From assembly GCF_016599715.1 (NCBI RefSeq), contig NZ_CP067019.1:620001-684000 (forward strand): a stretch of DNA of 64,000 nucleotides. Direction: 5' to 3'. The notes under the pieces were generated by a model. It was not told the origin of the DNA. It did no database searches and saw only the letters and a list, made by a program, of their open reading frames with translations. Of this stretch, positions 1 through 9,038 are shown piece by piece; position 1 is the stretch's first letter, and every line of letters begins with the position of its first letter. The position numbers and the translations under genes are program-made. This stretch comes from Acinetobacter sp. CS-2. GTDB taxonomy: Bacteria > Pseudomonadota > Gammaproteobacteria > Pseudomonadales > Moraxellaceae.

Positions 1-74
1 TTTGCATTTTCGGCAATTATCCCTCATATTGTGACTATGAGTTTAGTAACAAAAAATTTAGGAATAAATAACGT

Positions 75-680
75 ATGTATGTTCCAACAATTGATAACGC
101 TTTAGTGCCAGTGGTGGTTGAACAGTCTTCTCGTGGTGAGCGTTCTTTCGATATTTTCTCACGTCTTTTGCGTGAACGCGTCATCTTCTTAACCGGTGAA
201 GTTGAAGACAACATGGCAAATTTAATTGTTGCGCAAATGTTGTTTTTAGAAGCAGAGAACCCAGATAAAGATATACACCTCTATATTAATTCACCAGGAG
301 GTTCAGTGACTGCAGGTATGGCTATTTACGATACCATGCAATTCATTAAACCGGATGTCGTGACCTATTGTATGGGACAGGCAGCCTCTATGGGTGCATT
401 CCTGCTTAATGCAGGTGCTAAGGGTAAACGTTATTGCTTGGAAAATGCCCGTGTGATGATTCACCAGCCACTTGGTGGTTTCCGTGGTCAGGCATCGGAT
501 ATTGAAATTCACGCGCGTGAAATTCTATTTATTAAAGAACGTTTAAACCGTTTAATGGCAGAGCATAGTGGTCAAGACTATGAAACTGTTGCCAGAGATA
601 CTGACCGTGATAACTTTATGACAGCACAGGCTGCTAAAGAATACGGTCTCGTGGATGAAGTACTTACTAAACGTCCATAA
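75..680 (+). CDS. clpP: ATP-dependent Clp protease proteolytic subunit ClpP
   Basis: ClpP is the serine peptidase of the cytosolic Clp proteases. It forms a double heptameric barrel and degrades proteins unfolded by ClpX or ClpA. At 201 aa it has the usual family length. The catalytic triad is visible: Ser105 in GQAASMGA, His130 in MIHQPLGG and Asp179 in the DTDRDN stretch, with the same spacing as the E. coli enzyme. The oxyanion-region motif NSPGGSV is at about 72-78. An AGGAA-like ribosome site lies about 10 bases before the ATG. It is followed after 27 bases by clpX, the standard clpPX order. Because clpX is interrupted here, this ClpP may depend on ClpA or another unfoldase encoded elsewhere (inference). 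Confidence 0.98.
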   Translation: MYVPTIDNALVPVVVEQSSRGERSFDIFSRLLRERVIFLTGEVEDNMANLIVAQMLFLEAENPDKDIHLYINSPGGSVTAGMAIYDTMQFIKPDVVTYCMGQAASMGAFLLNAGAKGKRYCLENARVMIHQPLGGFRGQASDIEIHAREILFIKERLNRLMAEHSGQDYETVARDTDRDNFMTAQAAKEYGLVDEVLTKRP

Positions 681-707
681 TTTTCAGATTTTTATATTGG
701 AGTGAAT

Positions 708-1253
708 ATGTCCGATCATCCTCAAGGACAAAAGCATTGTTCATTTTGCGGTAAAACGCAGTCTGAAGTCGGGAAACTGATTGCAGGTGAGGACGCTTAC
801 ATCTGTAATGAGTGTGTGGACGTATGCCTAGATTTAGTCCAAACCAGCCAGCAAGTTGAATCGGGCGATTGGGCGAGCAAACCGTTGCCTAAGCCACACG
901 AAATTCGTGCCGCACTTGATCAATATGTCATTGGTCAGGATGTTGCCAAGAAAACGCTTTCAGTTGCAGTGTATAACCATTACAAGCGTCTAAAAGTGAC
1001 CCATAGCGGCCATAAGCATGATGATGCAGTTGAACTGGCAAAAAGTAATATTTTACTGGTTGGACCAACAGGTTCAGGTAAAACTTTGCTGGCACAAACT
1101 TTAGCGCGTTTGCTTGATGTTCCATTTGCCATGGCCGATGCGACCACTTTGACCGAAGCGGGTTATGTTGGTGAAGATGTGGAAAACATCGTACAGAAGC
1201 TGTTGCAAAAAGCCGACTATGATGTAGAAAAAGCGCAAAAGGGTATTATCTAA
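708..1253 (+). pseudogene. clpX: clpX 5' fragment (disrupted by IS insertion)
   Basis: This is the N-terminal 181 codons of the ClpX unfoldase, which recognises substrates and threads them into ClpP. The zinc-binding domain is intact (Cys11, Cys14, Cys33, Cys36) and so is the Walker A loop GPTGSGKT near residue 117. The reading frame stops at a TAA made by the last bases of the target duplication plus the first base of the IS, right after ...KGII, so Walker B (YIDEID) and everything after it is lost. ATG 708 is preferred over the in-frame GTG at 702 because TTGGAG at 697-702 is well placed. If made, the fragment could not hydrolyse ATP. Confidence 0.95.
1247..1252. repeat. Left target-site duplication of IS982-family element
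   Basis: TATCTA occurs here and again at 2239-2244. Removing one copy plus the element restores the continuous clpX frame [10 protein letters not shown]. Because the element end and the target share bases, the duplication could also be read as 4 or 2 bp with slightly longer element ends. Confidence 0.8.
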
Positions 1254-1269
1254 CCTGAGTTCGACTTAA
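1253..1269 (+). repeat. Inverted repeat of IS982-family element, 3' side of transposase
   Basis: ACCTGAGTTCGACTTAA pairs with ACCTGAGTTCGACATAA read on the opposite strand at the other end, with one mismatch. Confidence 0.88.
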
Positions 1270-2141
1270 TTTGATTGATAATTAAGCATGTTTTTAAATG
1301 TTGGTTTATTTGGTGATAAACAATAAGCGATGATTGCTGCCATTAGATTGACCATAAAATTGTTAACCGAGCGATGTCGGGTATGGTCAATCTGATGCAA
1401 GTTTTTTAGCTGATCATTCACGGTTTCAATCAATCCCCGTTTTGAAAGAAGCTGCTTCTCCATCTCATTATATTGAGGCAGGTTCTTCATATTCTTACGT
1501 CCAGTCGTTAAAATCTTAAGCCCTCGCTGTGATAAAACTTCGGCTTTAGCTTTACTGATATATCCCTTATCTGCGAGTAAAACTCCACTTAAGCCTTGAC
1601 CTAACACATCCAGCATTTTGACATCGTGAACATTTCCTGATGTAAATGCAATATTAATAATTTCACCTAATTGATTGATAACCATGTGTAATTTAAAACC
1701 ATAAAACCAACCCGTACTGCTTTTTCCTCGTCCTGCCAGGCCCTTAAAAACCTTATTCCTTGCAATACGACGATTATGGCAAACGATCAGTTTAGTTGAA
1801 TCAATTAAGCTAATTCCTGTACATTGACCTTTAATTTGATGAAAGAAACACGTTAATGCTGTCAGACATTGAGGTAATAATTCAATCATTCTGTTATAGC
1901 TGGGCAGTGTAGGAAATGCTTCTTTCCAGAAGGGTCGAATCATATGGTTGTAATAATATTTGAAGAATCTAAAACCTGATTGATGGAACAGTACCGTGAT
2001 GGTCATGATTTCAGATAAACACAGGGCTTTAGCTCTCTGTCGTCTTGGTTGTTGGTCGGAAATGAGAGCCGTTTTTAATGTTGATTCAAAATCTTTGCAA
2101 AAGTCATCTATTAAACAGAATATTTCAGTAATATAATCCAC
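1266..2141 (-). CDS. IS982-family DDE transposase
   Basis: This transposase catalyses cut-and-paste movement of the surrounding element. The putative DDE residues are visible as Asp in SLIDSTK, Asp in LLADKGY and Glu in LIETVNDQ, each in the sequence context typical of the IS982/IS4-like fold. The N-terminal [16 protein letters not shown] stretch is typical of IS982 proteins. The frame is open back to a TTG at 2183. I place the start at the GTG at 2141 because family members begin close to the ITEIF motif, giving about 291 aa. The stop lies within the terminal inverted repeat region. No frameshift or internal stop is seen, so the element is probably active or recently so. Confidence 0.88.
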   Translation of the reverse strand: MDYITEIFCLIDDFCKDFESTLKTALISDQQPRRQRAKALCLSEIMTITVLFHQSGFRFFKYYYNHMIRPFWKEAFPTLPSYNRMIELLPQCLTALTCFFHQIKGQCTGISLIDSTKLIVCHNRRIARNKVFKGLAGRGKSSTGWFYGFKLHMVINQLGEIINIAFTSGNVHDVKMLDVLGQGLSGVLLADKGYISKAKAEVLSQRGLKILTTGRKNMKNLPQYNEMEKQLLSKRGLIETVNDQLKNLHQIDHTRHRSVNNFMVNLMAAIIAYCLSPNKPTFKNMLNYQSN

Positions 2142-2221
2142 GGGAAAGCCTTTGTTGTTGCAGTTTTTTGTCTTTAGAACCAAAATCTTACAACTTCAAA
2201 GGCTTTTTCTTTGTTTCTTTT

Positions 2222-2238
2222 TTATGTCGAACTCAGGT
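2222..2238 (-). repeat. Inverted repeat of IS982-family element, 5' side of transposase
   Basis: Complement of the other terminal repeat with one mismatch. The frame of the clpX 3' part is open through this end, so a transcript leaving the element could be translated into ClpX sequence from a TTG at 2168. Confidence 0.88.
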
Positions 2239-2244
2239 TATCTA
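2239..2244. repeat. Right target-site duplication of IS982-family element
   Basis: Second copy of TATCTA; see 1247-1252. Confidence 0.8.
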
Positions 2245-3010
2245 TATCGACGAGATCGACAAGATTACCCGTAAATCTGAAAATCCGTCGATTACCCGTG
2301 ATGTATCTGGTGAAGGTGTTCAGCAGGCGCTGTTAAAAATGATCGAAGGTACGGTTGCTTCCATTCCTCCGCAAGGTGGTCGTAAGCATCCGCAGCAAGA
2401 GTTCATTCAGATTGATACCTCGAATATCCTGTTTATCTGTGGCGGTGCCTTCTCTGGCCTAGAGAAAATCGTACAACAGCGTCAGGAAAAAGGCGGGATC
2501 GGTTTCACTGCTGAAGTGAAGAACAAAAATGAAACCCGAAAGTTGTCTGATTTGTTCCGTCAGGTTGAAGCAACAGACTTGGTGAAATTTGGCTTGATTC
2601 CAGAATTTATTGGTCGTTTGCCGGTCATCGCAACTCTGGATGAGCTGGATGAAGAAGCCTTGATGCAGATTCTGACTGAGCCAAAAAATGCCTTAACCCG
2701 TCAATATCAATATTTGTTTGATATGGAGCATGTGGATCTGGTATTTGAAGATTCAGCATTACGTGCCGTGGCAAAAAAAGCTTTGGAACGTAATACCGGT
2801 GCACGTGGTCTGCGTTCAATCCTAGAAAATGCATTACTTGAAACCATGTATGATTTACCAAGCCGTACCGATGTCGGGACTGTGATTGTGAATGATGCAG
2901 TGATTGCAGGTGAAGCAAAACCAGTGTTAAAAGCAGAACGTCAGCCTAAATCAGAGACTGAAAATGAGGCTAAAGTAGATTTAAAAGTGATAAATTCTAA
3001 ATCTGCTTAA
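2243..3010 (+). pseudogene. clpX: clpX 3' fragment (disrupted by IS insertion)
   Basis: This is the C-terminal 255 codons of ClpX. It starts at the Walker B motif YIDEIDK, followed by the [16 protein letters not shown] region, the pore/sensor region, the GFTAE loop (the IGF-type ClpP-binding position reads IGF in GGIGFTAEV) and the small AAA+ domain with NTGARGLRS. Together with the 5' part a normal protein of about 436 aa can be rebuilt with no other damage, which suggests the insertion is recent. The frame continues 25 codons upstream into the IS end (TTG at 2168). A truncated product is possible but would lack Walker A. Confidence 0.95.
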
Positions 3011-3027
3011 TTCGCTATTCGTCAGAA

Positions 3028-3064
3028 ACGCGCGGAAAACTTGTGTTTTCGCGCGTTTTTTATT
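3028..3064 (+). terminator. Rho-independent terminator after clpX
   Basis: A G/C-rich hairpin with arms near CGCGGAAAAC and GTTTTCGCGCG, with loop TTGT and one bulged base, is followed by a run of T. Confidence 0.85.
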
Positions 3065-3195
3065 TCCAAAAATAAAACCTAATGTTAATCTCAAGAACTC
3101 GGCGTGGACGCCGAAATAAAATCAATATATAGCAAACAATGAAGTGCTTAATTCAGTTTAGTACAAAAATAAAAAATACGCGGTGAGGGAAAATC

Positions 3196-3909
3196 ATGCG
3201 TGGAGTCTGTATTGCAGTCTGTGCAAGCTTTATTTTATTGGGATGCCATGGCAAATCTGCTATGGAGCACACTCAAGCGACATCGACCTTAAAACCTGTC
3301 AATACTGAACATGAACCGGGATTGTTGGAACAGTACCGTTTTGGCATGTTTAGCATTGGTGCTTGGGTTAATCAAAAGATAGGACAGCGCTTTCAGCCAG
3401 TTCAGGCACAGAACGATCAGGCTGCGATTGTTTATTTATACCGTCCTGATAGTAAGTGGAACCGTCAGGAAATTGTGGCATCCAGCTTGTTTATCAATAG
3501 TGAACGTATTCCAAGTTTATTAAACAATCATTATTACTGGGTAGAACTACCTGCCGGAACCTATCGCATATCCACCAGCCGCCCTGTGGGGGTACAGCAT
3601 TTCCAAAAACCCAAATATCTGGATTTTACCGTGCAGGCAGGACAGTCTTATTTTATTAAGTATGATGAAGAAAACTTAACTACCCGTCGTGAAGTTTCGG
3701 GGCCTTTAATCTTGATGCCGGAAAAAATGGGCTTAAATGAAATCGCCTATACTCAGCTGAAGTCAGAAAGTTATAACTTTGTTGCGTTAGATCAAAATAG
3801 TGGGAAGTTGCGTAAGAAAGCGCAAAAGCTGAAACCTGCAAAATATGATCCAGCAGAAGATGTGCAACTGACTCAGCCGTTTAAGATTTGGAATCCACTG
3901 ACATGGTAA
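3196..3909 (+). CDS. Lipoprotein, DUF2846-like
   Basis: This 237-aa protein has a lipoprotein signal: a short hydrophobic stretch ending in the lipobox LLGC, with Cys17 as the expected lipid-bearing residue. The middle (about residues 75-165) has the pattern AIVYLYRPDS ... YYWVELPAGTYRIS ... VQAGQSYFIKYD, which resembles the DUF2846 beta-sandwich found in bacterial lipoproteins. No enzymatic motif is visible. The GTGAGGGAAAATC before the ATG supplies a ribosome site. It is monocistronic, between terminators at 3028 and 3922. The outer-membrane location is inferred from the lipobox; the function is unknown. Confidence 0.75.
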   Translation: MRGVCIAVCASFILLGCHGKSAMEHTQATSTLKPVNTEHEPGLLEQYRFGMFSIGAWVNQKIGQRFQPVQAQNDQAAIVYLYRPDSKWNRQEIVASSLFINSERIPSLLNNHYYWVELPAGTYRISTSRPVGVQHFQKPKYLDFTVQAGQSYFIKYDEENLTTRREVSGPLILMPEKMGLNEIAYTQLKSESYNFVALDQNSGKLRKKAQKLKPAKYDPAEDVQLTQPFKIWNPLTW

Positions 3910-3921
3910 TCATCTTAATAT

Positions 3922-3951
3922 AAAAAAAGCACCCATTAGGGTGCTTTTTTT
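3922..3951. terminator. Bidirectional terminator between lipoprotein gene and fumA
   Basis: AGCACCC-ATTA-GGGTGCT hairpin with an A run on its left and a T run on its right, serving the two convergent genes. Confidence 0.9.
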
Positions 3952-3963
3952 AGCTTGGAATGA

Positions 3964-5490
3964 TTAGTTCGCAGCAGCGTCAACTACTGGAATTTTACCA
4001 ATTTTTGCTTGCCAGATTTTAGGTGCAGTTGCGTGAATAGATGTACCATTGACATCAACCGCTACAGAAACAGGCATATCTTCAACTTTGAATTTGTAGA
4101 TTGCTTCCATACCCAAGTCAGCAAAAGCCACAACTTCAGCTTCACGAACAGCTTTAGATACTAGGTAAGCAGCTCCACCTACGGCCATCAGGTAAGTCGC
4201 TTTGTTGTCTTTAATAGCTTCAACAGCAGCCGGACCACGATCAGCTTTACCAATCATGCCATACAGGCCAGTTGCTTCAAGCACTTGACGAGTAAATTTG
4301 TCCATACGTGTTGCAGTCGTCGGACCAGCAGGGCCAACCACTTCGTCGCCTACAGGATCGACAGGGCCAACGTAATAAATGAACTTGCCTTTAAGGTCTA
4401 CAGGAAGTTCTTCACCGTTATTCAACATGTCAACCATACGTTTGTGCGCAGCGTCACGACCGGTATAGATTGTACCGTTAAGCAATAAAGTATCGCCTGG
4501 TTTCCAAGAGTTCATTTCTTCTTGTGTGATGTTGTCTAGGTCAACACGTTTAGAAGATGAAGAATCCCAAGTTACAGCCGGGTAGTCTTCAAGTTTAGGT
4601 GCTTGAATATGTGCAACACCGCTACCGTCTAACTGGAAATGTGCGTGACGAGTTGCAGCACAGTTCGGAATCATACCGACTGGTTTGCCTGCAGCGTGAC
4701 ATGGGTAATCTTTAATTTTGATATCAAGAACAGTGGTTAAGCCGCCAAGACCTTGCGCGCCAATACCCAAAGCATTTACTTTTTCGAAGATCTCAATACG
4801 GAGTTCTTCCATTTTGCTTTGTGGACCACGACGAAGTAATTCGTCCATGTTGATTTCTTCCATCAATGCTTCTTTGGCAAGCATCATGGCTTTTTCAGCA
4901 GTACCACCAATACCGATACCGAGCATACCTGGAGGACACCAGCCTGCACCCATGGTTGGAACAGTTTTCAGTACCCAGTCCACGATTGAGTCAGATGGGT
5001 TCAACATGGCAAGTTTAGATTTGTTTTCTGAACCGCCACCTTTAGCAGCAACAGTAATGTCGACTTTGTTGCCCGGTACGAGTTTGTAATGGATTACTGC
5101 AGGCGTGTTGTCTTTGGTGTTTTTACGGCCAAATGCAGGATCAGCTAAAACTGATGCGCGAAGTACGTTAGAGCTTTCCAGGTAACCTTGACGTACACCT
5201 TCATTGATTGCATCGTCCAGGCTCATGGTTAAATCAAATTTAACGTCTAAACCCACTTCAAGAAATACGTTCACAATCCCGGTATCTTGACAGATAGGAC
5301 GGTGGCCTTCTGCACACATACGAGAGTTAATTAAGATTTGTGCAATAGCATCTTTTGCGGCTTTGTTCTCTTCACGATCATAGGCACGGCTCATCGCTTG
5401 GATGAAGTCTTGTGGATGATAGTAAGAAATAAACTGAAGCGCATCTTTTACCGATGTGATCAAGTCATCTTGCTTGATAATAGTTGTCAT
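3964..5490 (-). CDS. fumA: Class I (iron-sulfur) fumarate hydratase
   Basis: It converts fumarate and malate into each other in the TCA cycle, in the cytoplasm. The 508-aa length is normal for the one-chain class I enzyme. The three cysteines expected to bind the oxygen-sensitive 4Fe-4S cluster are visible in ICQDTG (about 67), AGWCPPGM (about 187) and IPNCAATRH (about 280). The N-terminal alpha domain and C-terminal beta domain (GPVDPVGDEVVGPAGPTTATRMD) are both complete. It is not similar to the iron-free class II FumC. It is a single gene with its promoter in the long space to the right. Assignment as fumA rather than fumB or ttdAB-like is by family only. Confidence 0.93.
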   Translation of the reverse strand: MTTIIKQDDLITSVKDALQFISYYHPQDFIQAMSRAYDREENKAAKDAIAQILINSRMCAEGHRPICQDTGIVNVFLEVGLDVKFDLTMSLDDAINEGVRQGYLESSNVLRASVLADPAFGRKNTKDNTPAVIHYKLVPGNKVDITVAAKGGGSENKSKLAMLNPSDSIVDWVLKTVPTMGAGWCPPGMLGIGIGGTAEKAMMLAKEALMEEINMDELLRRGPQSKMEELRIEIFEKVNALGIGAQGLGGLTTVLDIKIKDYPCHAAGKPVGMIPNCAATRHAHFQLDGSGVAHIQAPKLEDYPAVTWDSSSSKRVDLDNITQEEMNSWKPGDTLLLNGTIYTGRDAAHKRMVDMLNNGEELPVDLKGKFIYYVGPVDPVGDEVVGPAGPTTATRMDKFTRQVLEATGLYGMIGKADRGPAAVEAIKDNKATYLMAVGGAAYLVSKAVREAEVVAFADLGMEAIYKFKVEDMPVSVAVDVNGTSIHATAPKIWQAKIGKIPVVDAAAN

Positions 5491-5983
5491 ATCAAATATC
5501 TCTTGAGCGGGCTGTTAGCTAGCGGGCTAAATTATAAGATAAAAAGCAGGTTTTGTGGGCATTTTGAATGCTTTTTGGCCGAAAGTTTAATGGTGAATTT
5601 CAGCACAAATGAATGGTCGTTTTTTGAGTAATTTTTGTCATAGAGATGACAAAGGTAATCCTTGTCCCGGGTAAAAATGACATTTAAAATATTGATTGAC
5701 ATGGTTTTAATTTATTTTTTATCTGGAGTTATTGAAAAGTAAAATTTAATTTTTCTGTTTTCTTAGTAGGGTTAAATGTGGTCAAGTTGTCATAAATTTC
5801 TCCTAAAATTTTTACATCATAAGTGCATCAAATCTCATCTGATAAATACAGACGTCCTTCAATTGCTCCCGTCATGAATTTTTCTTTATATCGTGCAGTG
5901 ATAGGGTTGCGGTCAGCAAGAAGATTAGGCACAGGCTTTATCTTCTTTTTTTGCTTTAAATTTTCTCCAAATAAAAAACATGC

Positions 5984-6078
5984 TAAATCTTCAAATCTTC
6001 AAATCTTCAAATCTTCAAATCTTCAAATCTTCAAATCTTCAAATCTTCAAATCTTCAAATCTTCAAATCTTCAAATCT
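5984..6078. repeat. 8-bp tandem repeat, about 12 copies
   Basis: The unit AAATCTTC is repeated head to tail for 95 bp with essentially no variation. It ends about 50 bp before the methyltransferase start and overlaps a candidate -35 element. Such short-unit arrays are prone to copy number change by slippage during replication. Confidence 0.97.
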
Positions 6079-6099
6079 GGATCTAAATCTGCCTATACT
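6070..6099 (+). promoter_or_regulatory. Candidate promoter of the methyltransferase gene
   Basis: TTCAAA (6070-6075, the last repeat unit) and TATACT (6094-6099) are separated by 18 bp. The -10 is a good match; the -35 matches 4 of 6 and is supplied by the tandem repeat itself. Assigned by eye. Confidence 0.4.
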
Positions 6100-6128
6100 C
6101 TTGAGAATAACATTTAGAAAAACTGCTC

Positions 6129-6740
6129 ATGAAAGATCAGTCTGAGTTTGCGAAAAATATCATTAAAATTTATAAGAAACATGCACGTGCATGGACAGAA
6201 TTACGCGGCCAGTTTCTGTATGAAAAAACCTGGCTCGATCATTTTCTTTCGTTGATTCCTGAACATGTTCAAATACTGGATTTGGGCTGTGGCTCGGGAA
6301 AACCAGTTGCGGCTTATTTAATTGAACAAGGTCATGCCGTGACGGGTGTGGATAGCTCAGATACGATGATTGAAATGGCAAAGCACAACTTTCCTGAACA
6401 GCGCTGGATTGAGGCAGATATGCGTCAGCTGGATTTAGGGCAAAAGTTTCAGGGGATTTTAGCGTGGGACAGTTTTTTTCATTTGACTCAAGATGATCAG
6501 CGCAAGATGTTTGCTCAGTTTTCCAAGTTGGCTGAAACAGGGGCAGCTTTGATGTTCACCAGTGGGCCAAGTCATGGAGAGGCTCTTGGGGATCTGTTTG
6601 GTGATGTACTGTATCATGCCAGTTTGTCGCAAGATGAATATCGCCAATTATTGAAAGATCACGGTTTTGAAGTGGTAAAGATGGTCGCGGAAGATCAGGA
6701 CTGTACAGGGCATACGGTGTGGTTGGCGCAAAAGTTTTGA
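6129..6740 (+). CDS. Class I SAM-dependent methyltransferase
   Basis: A 203-aa cytosolic protein with the Rossmann-type methyltransferase fold. Motif I is ILDLGCGSGKPVAAYL (about residues 57-72), the acidic end of strand 2 is TGVDSSDTM, and motif III/IV is around IEADMRQLDLG and GILAWDSFFHL. It resembles small methyltransferases of the Methyltransf_25/11 type. The substrate cannot be read from sequence. There is no good Shine-Dalgarno before the ATG. It stands alone downstream of the 8-bp tandem repeat, so its expression may vary with repeat number (inference). Confidence 0.85.
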   Translation: MKDQSEFAKNIIKIYKKHARAWTELRGQFLYEKTWLDHFLSLIPEHVQILDLGCGSGKPVAAYLIEQGHAVTGVDSSDTMIEMAKHNFPEQRWIEADMRQLDLGQKFQGILAWDSFFHLTQDDQRKMFAQFSKLAETGAALMFTSGPSHGEALGDLFGDVLYHASLSQDEYRQLLKDHGFEVVKMVAEDQDCTGHTVWLAQKF

Positions 6741-6851
6741 TTAAGCCATGCTTAATAAAATGTCGGTGAATAGATAAGTTAAATTTTAAAATATCAAAAA
6801 AAAACCACCCAATTTTTCAATCAGATGGTTTGGAAAACTTAAATTTACGAA

Positions 6852-8993
6852 TTATTGAGCCGCTTGTTGCTCAGCCTGAATGGCAGTCAATGCAATCGTG
6901 AACACGATGTCATCGACCAATGCACCACGTGATAAGTCATTCACAGGTTTGTTCAGGCCTTGTAACATTGGACCAACACTCACCACATTGGCAGAACGTT
7001 GCACTGCTTTATAGGTAGTGTTACCTGTGTTCAAGTCAGGGAAAATAAATACATTCGCGCGACCTGCAACTGGCGAGCCTGGTGCTTTAGACTGACCTAC
7101 GCTTTCAACCGAAGCTGCGTCATATTGCAATGGACCATCAATCAGTAAGTCTGGACGGCGTTGCTTGGCAATCTCAGTCGCTTTGGCTACTTTTTCTACA
7201 TCCGCCCCTGCACCTGAAGTACCGGTTGAATAAGAAATCATCGCGATGCGCGGATCAATACCAAACGCTTTAGCAGAGTCTGCAGATTGAATGGCAATTT
7301 CAGCCAGTTGTTCTGCATCTGGATCAGGATTAATCGCACAGTCACCATAAACATAAACTTCATCTGGCAACAGCATAAAGAATACTGAAGATACCAGTGA
7401 GTAATCCGGTGCAGTCTTGATTAACTGGAATGCAGGACGAACCGTATTGGCTGTCGTGTGGACTGCGCCAGATACCAAGCCATCAACCTGATCAAGAGCC
7501 AGCATCATGGTGCCTAAAACTACCGTGTCTTGTAGCTGTTCACGCGCTTGTAACTCGTTGAGTTTGCCTTTACGTAAATCAACCATTTTTCCGACATAAT
7601 TCTCGCGAATCAGGTCTGGGTCAAGAATTTCTAAATCATGCGGTAATTCAATTCCACGTGCTTTTGCTACTTCAACCACAGCTTCAGGTTTTGCCAGCAG
7701 AATACAGTGGGCAATTCCACGAGATTGACAAATTGCTGCGGCCTGAATGGTACGTGGTTCATCCCCTTCAGGAAGAACAATGCGCTTTTTCGCGGCAATT
7801 GATTTTTGCACCAGTTCATGACGGAATGCAGAAGGAGATAAACGTGGTTTATGTGTATCGCTGATTAACTGCGTTAACCAGTCTGCATTGATGTGGCTGG
7901 CCACGAAACGGGTCACCTGCTCAGCACGCTCGGTATCATCTACCGGAATTTCATTGCTTAAATTCAGCAATTGTTGTGCTGTGTCAAAAGTGCTCAATTT
8001 GGTGTGTAAAATTGGCAAGCCATTTTTGATTGCTGTTTGACAGAATTCTAAAGCTTGAGTGCTTGGTGCCTGATGTTCAGTTAAAACCAAACCTGCCAGT
8101 GGAATGCCATTAGTGCTTGCCAAGCTACTTGCAAGCAAGACATCAATACGATCAGAACCGCTGATGATGAGTTCACCTGCCACGAATTTATGCATTTCGT
8201 GTTCAATATTTGATGCAATTAAGCTGCTGTGTAATACACGGCGTTGCGCTGCTTCACCTTGATTAATCCATTCTGCAGAAATATGCACAGCCAAGTCAGA
8301 TATGCGTGGCACACTTAAAGTGTTGCTGAATGGAACTAAGCCAATGACTGGCATACAGTCTTTACCAATCATTGGGTGCGTGCTTTGAATCGCACTCACA
8401 AATCGGTTGGTATCGCTAATTAAACGCAGGTTTGGATCAAGCGTCACAGGAATCTGTGCAGAATCTTCCGGCAAGCCTTTGGTACGCATGAACAATACGC
8501 CTGCAGTACGCTCGCAAGTCGCACCACCAAAGAAGCGTAATTGATTGTCAACTTTTGCCGCGGTTTTTGCCGCGTTGTTAATGTCGGCATTGCTGATAAT
8601 AATCACTTTGGCATCAAGCGCTTTCGCCAGAGTGGCATTGAGCTCTGTCGCAAAAGGATCACGTCCGTTTGGTAGCACGCCTTCTACAATAATGACATCG
8701 TGATGTTTGGAAATTTCACGGTGTAAACGTACTGCATCTTCAAGCAGCTCGTCATTTTCATCATTTTTTAAACGTTCAGTCAGGGCCGCATAGGAAATCG
8801 GTTCAACGGTTTCATGCTTGAACAGGTGACGATACAGTGCAGTGGTGCGGTCTGCTTCAGGCTGTAATTCTTGAGAGAAAGGCTTTAGAAAACCTGCTTT
8901 TACACCTTGGCATTCCAATGCATAAATTAAACCAAGACATGCAGACGTTAAGCCAACACCAATTTCTGTAGGAACCAAAAGTATTGTTTTCAT
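6852..8993 (-). CDS. pta: Phosphate acetyltransferase
   Basis: It exchanges acetyl-CoA and acetyl phosphate and, with acetate kinase, runs acetate excretion and uptake. This is the long form (713 aa): an N-terminal P-loop-like domain of the BioD/DRTGG type, starting ILLVPTEIGVGLTSACLGLI, and a central DRTGG region. The C-terminal catalytic PTA_PTB domain runs from about 385, with RIVLPEGDEPRT and the conserved SYSTGTSGAGADVEKV and RPDLLIDGPLQYDAA motifs. It lies 55 bp downstream of ackA on the same strand, so the two form one operon. The gap holds a strong palindrome that could set the ratio of the two products. Confidence 0.97.
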   Translation of the reverse strand: MKTILLVPTEIGVGLTSACLGLIYALECQGVKAGFLKPFSQELQPEADRTTALYRHLFKHETVEPISYAALTERLKNDENDELLEDAVRLHREISKHHDVIIVEGVLPNGRDPFATELNATLAKALDAKVIIISNADINNAAKTAAKVDNQLRFFGGATCERTAGVLFMRTKGLPEDSAQIPVTLDPNLRLISDTNRFVSAIQSTHPMIGKDCMPVIGLVPFSNTLSVPRISDLAVHISAEWINQGEAAQRRVLHSSLIASNIEHEMHKFVAGELIISGSDRIDVLLASSLASTNGIPLAGLVLTEHQAPSTQALEFCQTAIKNGLPILHTKLSTFDTAQQLLNLSNEIPVDDTERAEQVTRFVASHINADWLTQLISDTHKPRLSPSAFRHELVQKSIAAKKRIVLPEGDEPRTIQAAAICQSRGIAHCILLAKPEAVVEVAKARGIELPHDLEILDPDLIRENYVGKMVDLRKGKLNELQAREQLQDTVVLGTMMLALDQVDGLVSGAVHTTANTVRPAFQLIKTAPDYSLVSSVFFMLLPDEVYVYGDCAINPDPDAEQLAEIAIQSADSAKAFGIDPRIAMISYSTGTSGAGADVEKVAKATEIAKQRRPDLLIDGPLQYDAASVESVGQSKAPGSPVAGRANVFIFPDLNTGNTTYKAVQRSANVVSVGPMLQGLNKPVNDLSRGALVDDIVFTIALTAIQAEQQAAQ

Positions 8994-9038
8994 AATTTTT
9001 TCTAAATCATAAAGGGATTTATTGAAAGCATACGTAGA

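Larger units (their letters stand above)
1253..2238 (-). mobile_element. IS982-family insertion sequence in clpX (986 bp)
   Basis: The element has terminal inverted repeats starting ACCTGAGTTCGAC. These match at 16 of 17 positions between 1253-1269 and the complement of 2222-2238. They enclose one transposase gene on the minus strand. Length, single ORF and protein type fit the IS982 family. The 6-bp duplications TATCTA flank it. It sits in clpX between the Walker A and Walker B codons, in opposite orientation to clpX. Confidence 0.93.
5491..6128. other. Divergent intergenic region, fumA to methyltransferase
   Basis: This 638-bp AT-rich gap separates the divergent fumA and methyltransferase genes. 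It contains a hairpin-forming inverted repeat TTTGTCAT-AGAG-ATGACAAA (5634-5653), a possible operator or RNA hairpin about 145 bp before fumA, and the 8-bp tandem repeat described separately. An open frame at 5823-6086 crosses the tandem repeat but looks non-coding. Confidence 0.7.

Noticed and set aside
702..707. GTG start for clpX six bases earlier
   Set aside because: It overlaps the TTGGAG ribosome site that fits ATG 708.
5984..6078. CRISPR-like array
   Set aside because: The unit is 8 bp and head to tail with no spacers; it is a simple tandem repeat.
5823..6086. 87-codon open frame across the tandem repeat
   Set aside because: The C-terminal half is just translation of the 8-bp repeat, there is no ribosome site, and the first half has no recognisable features.
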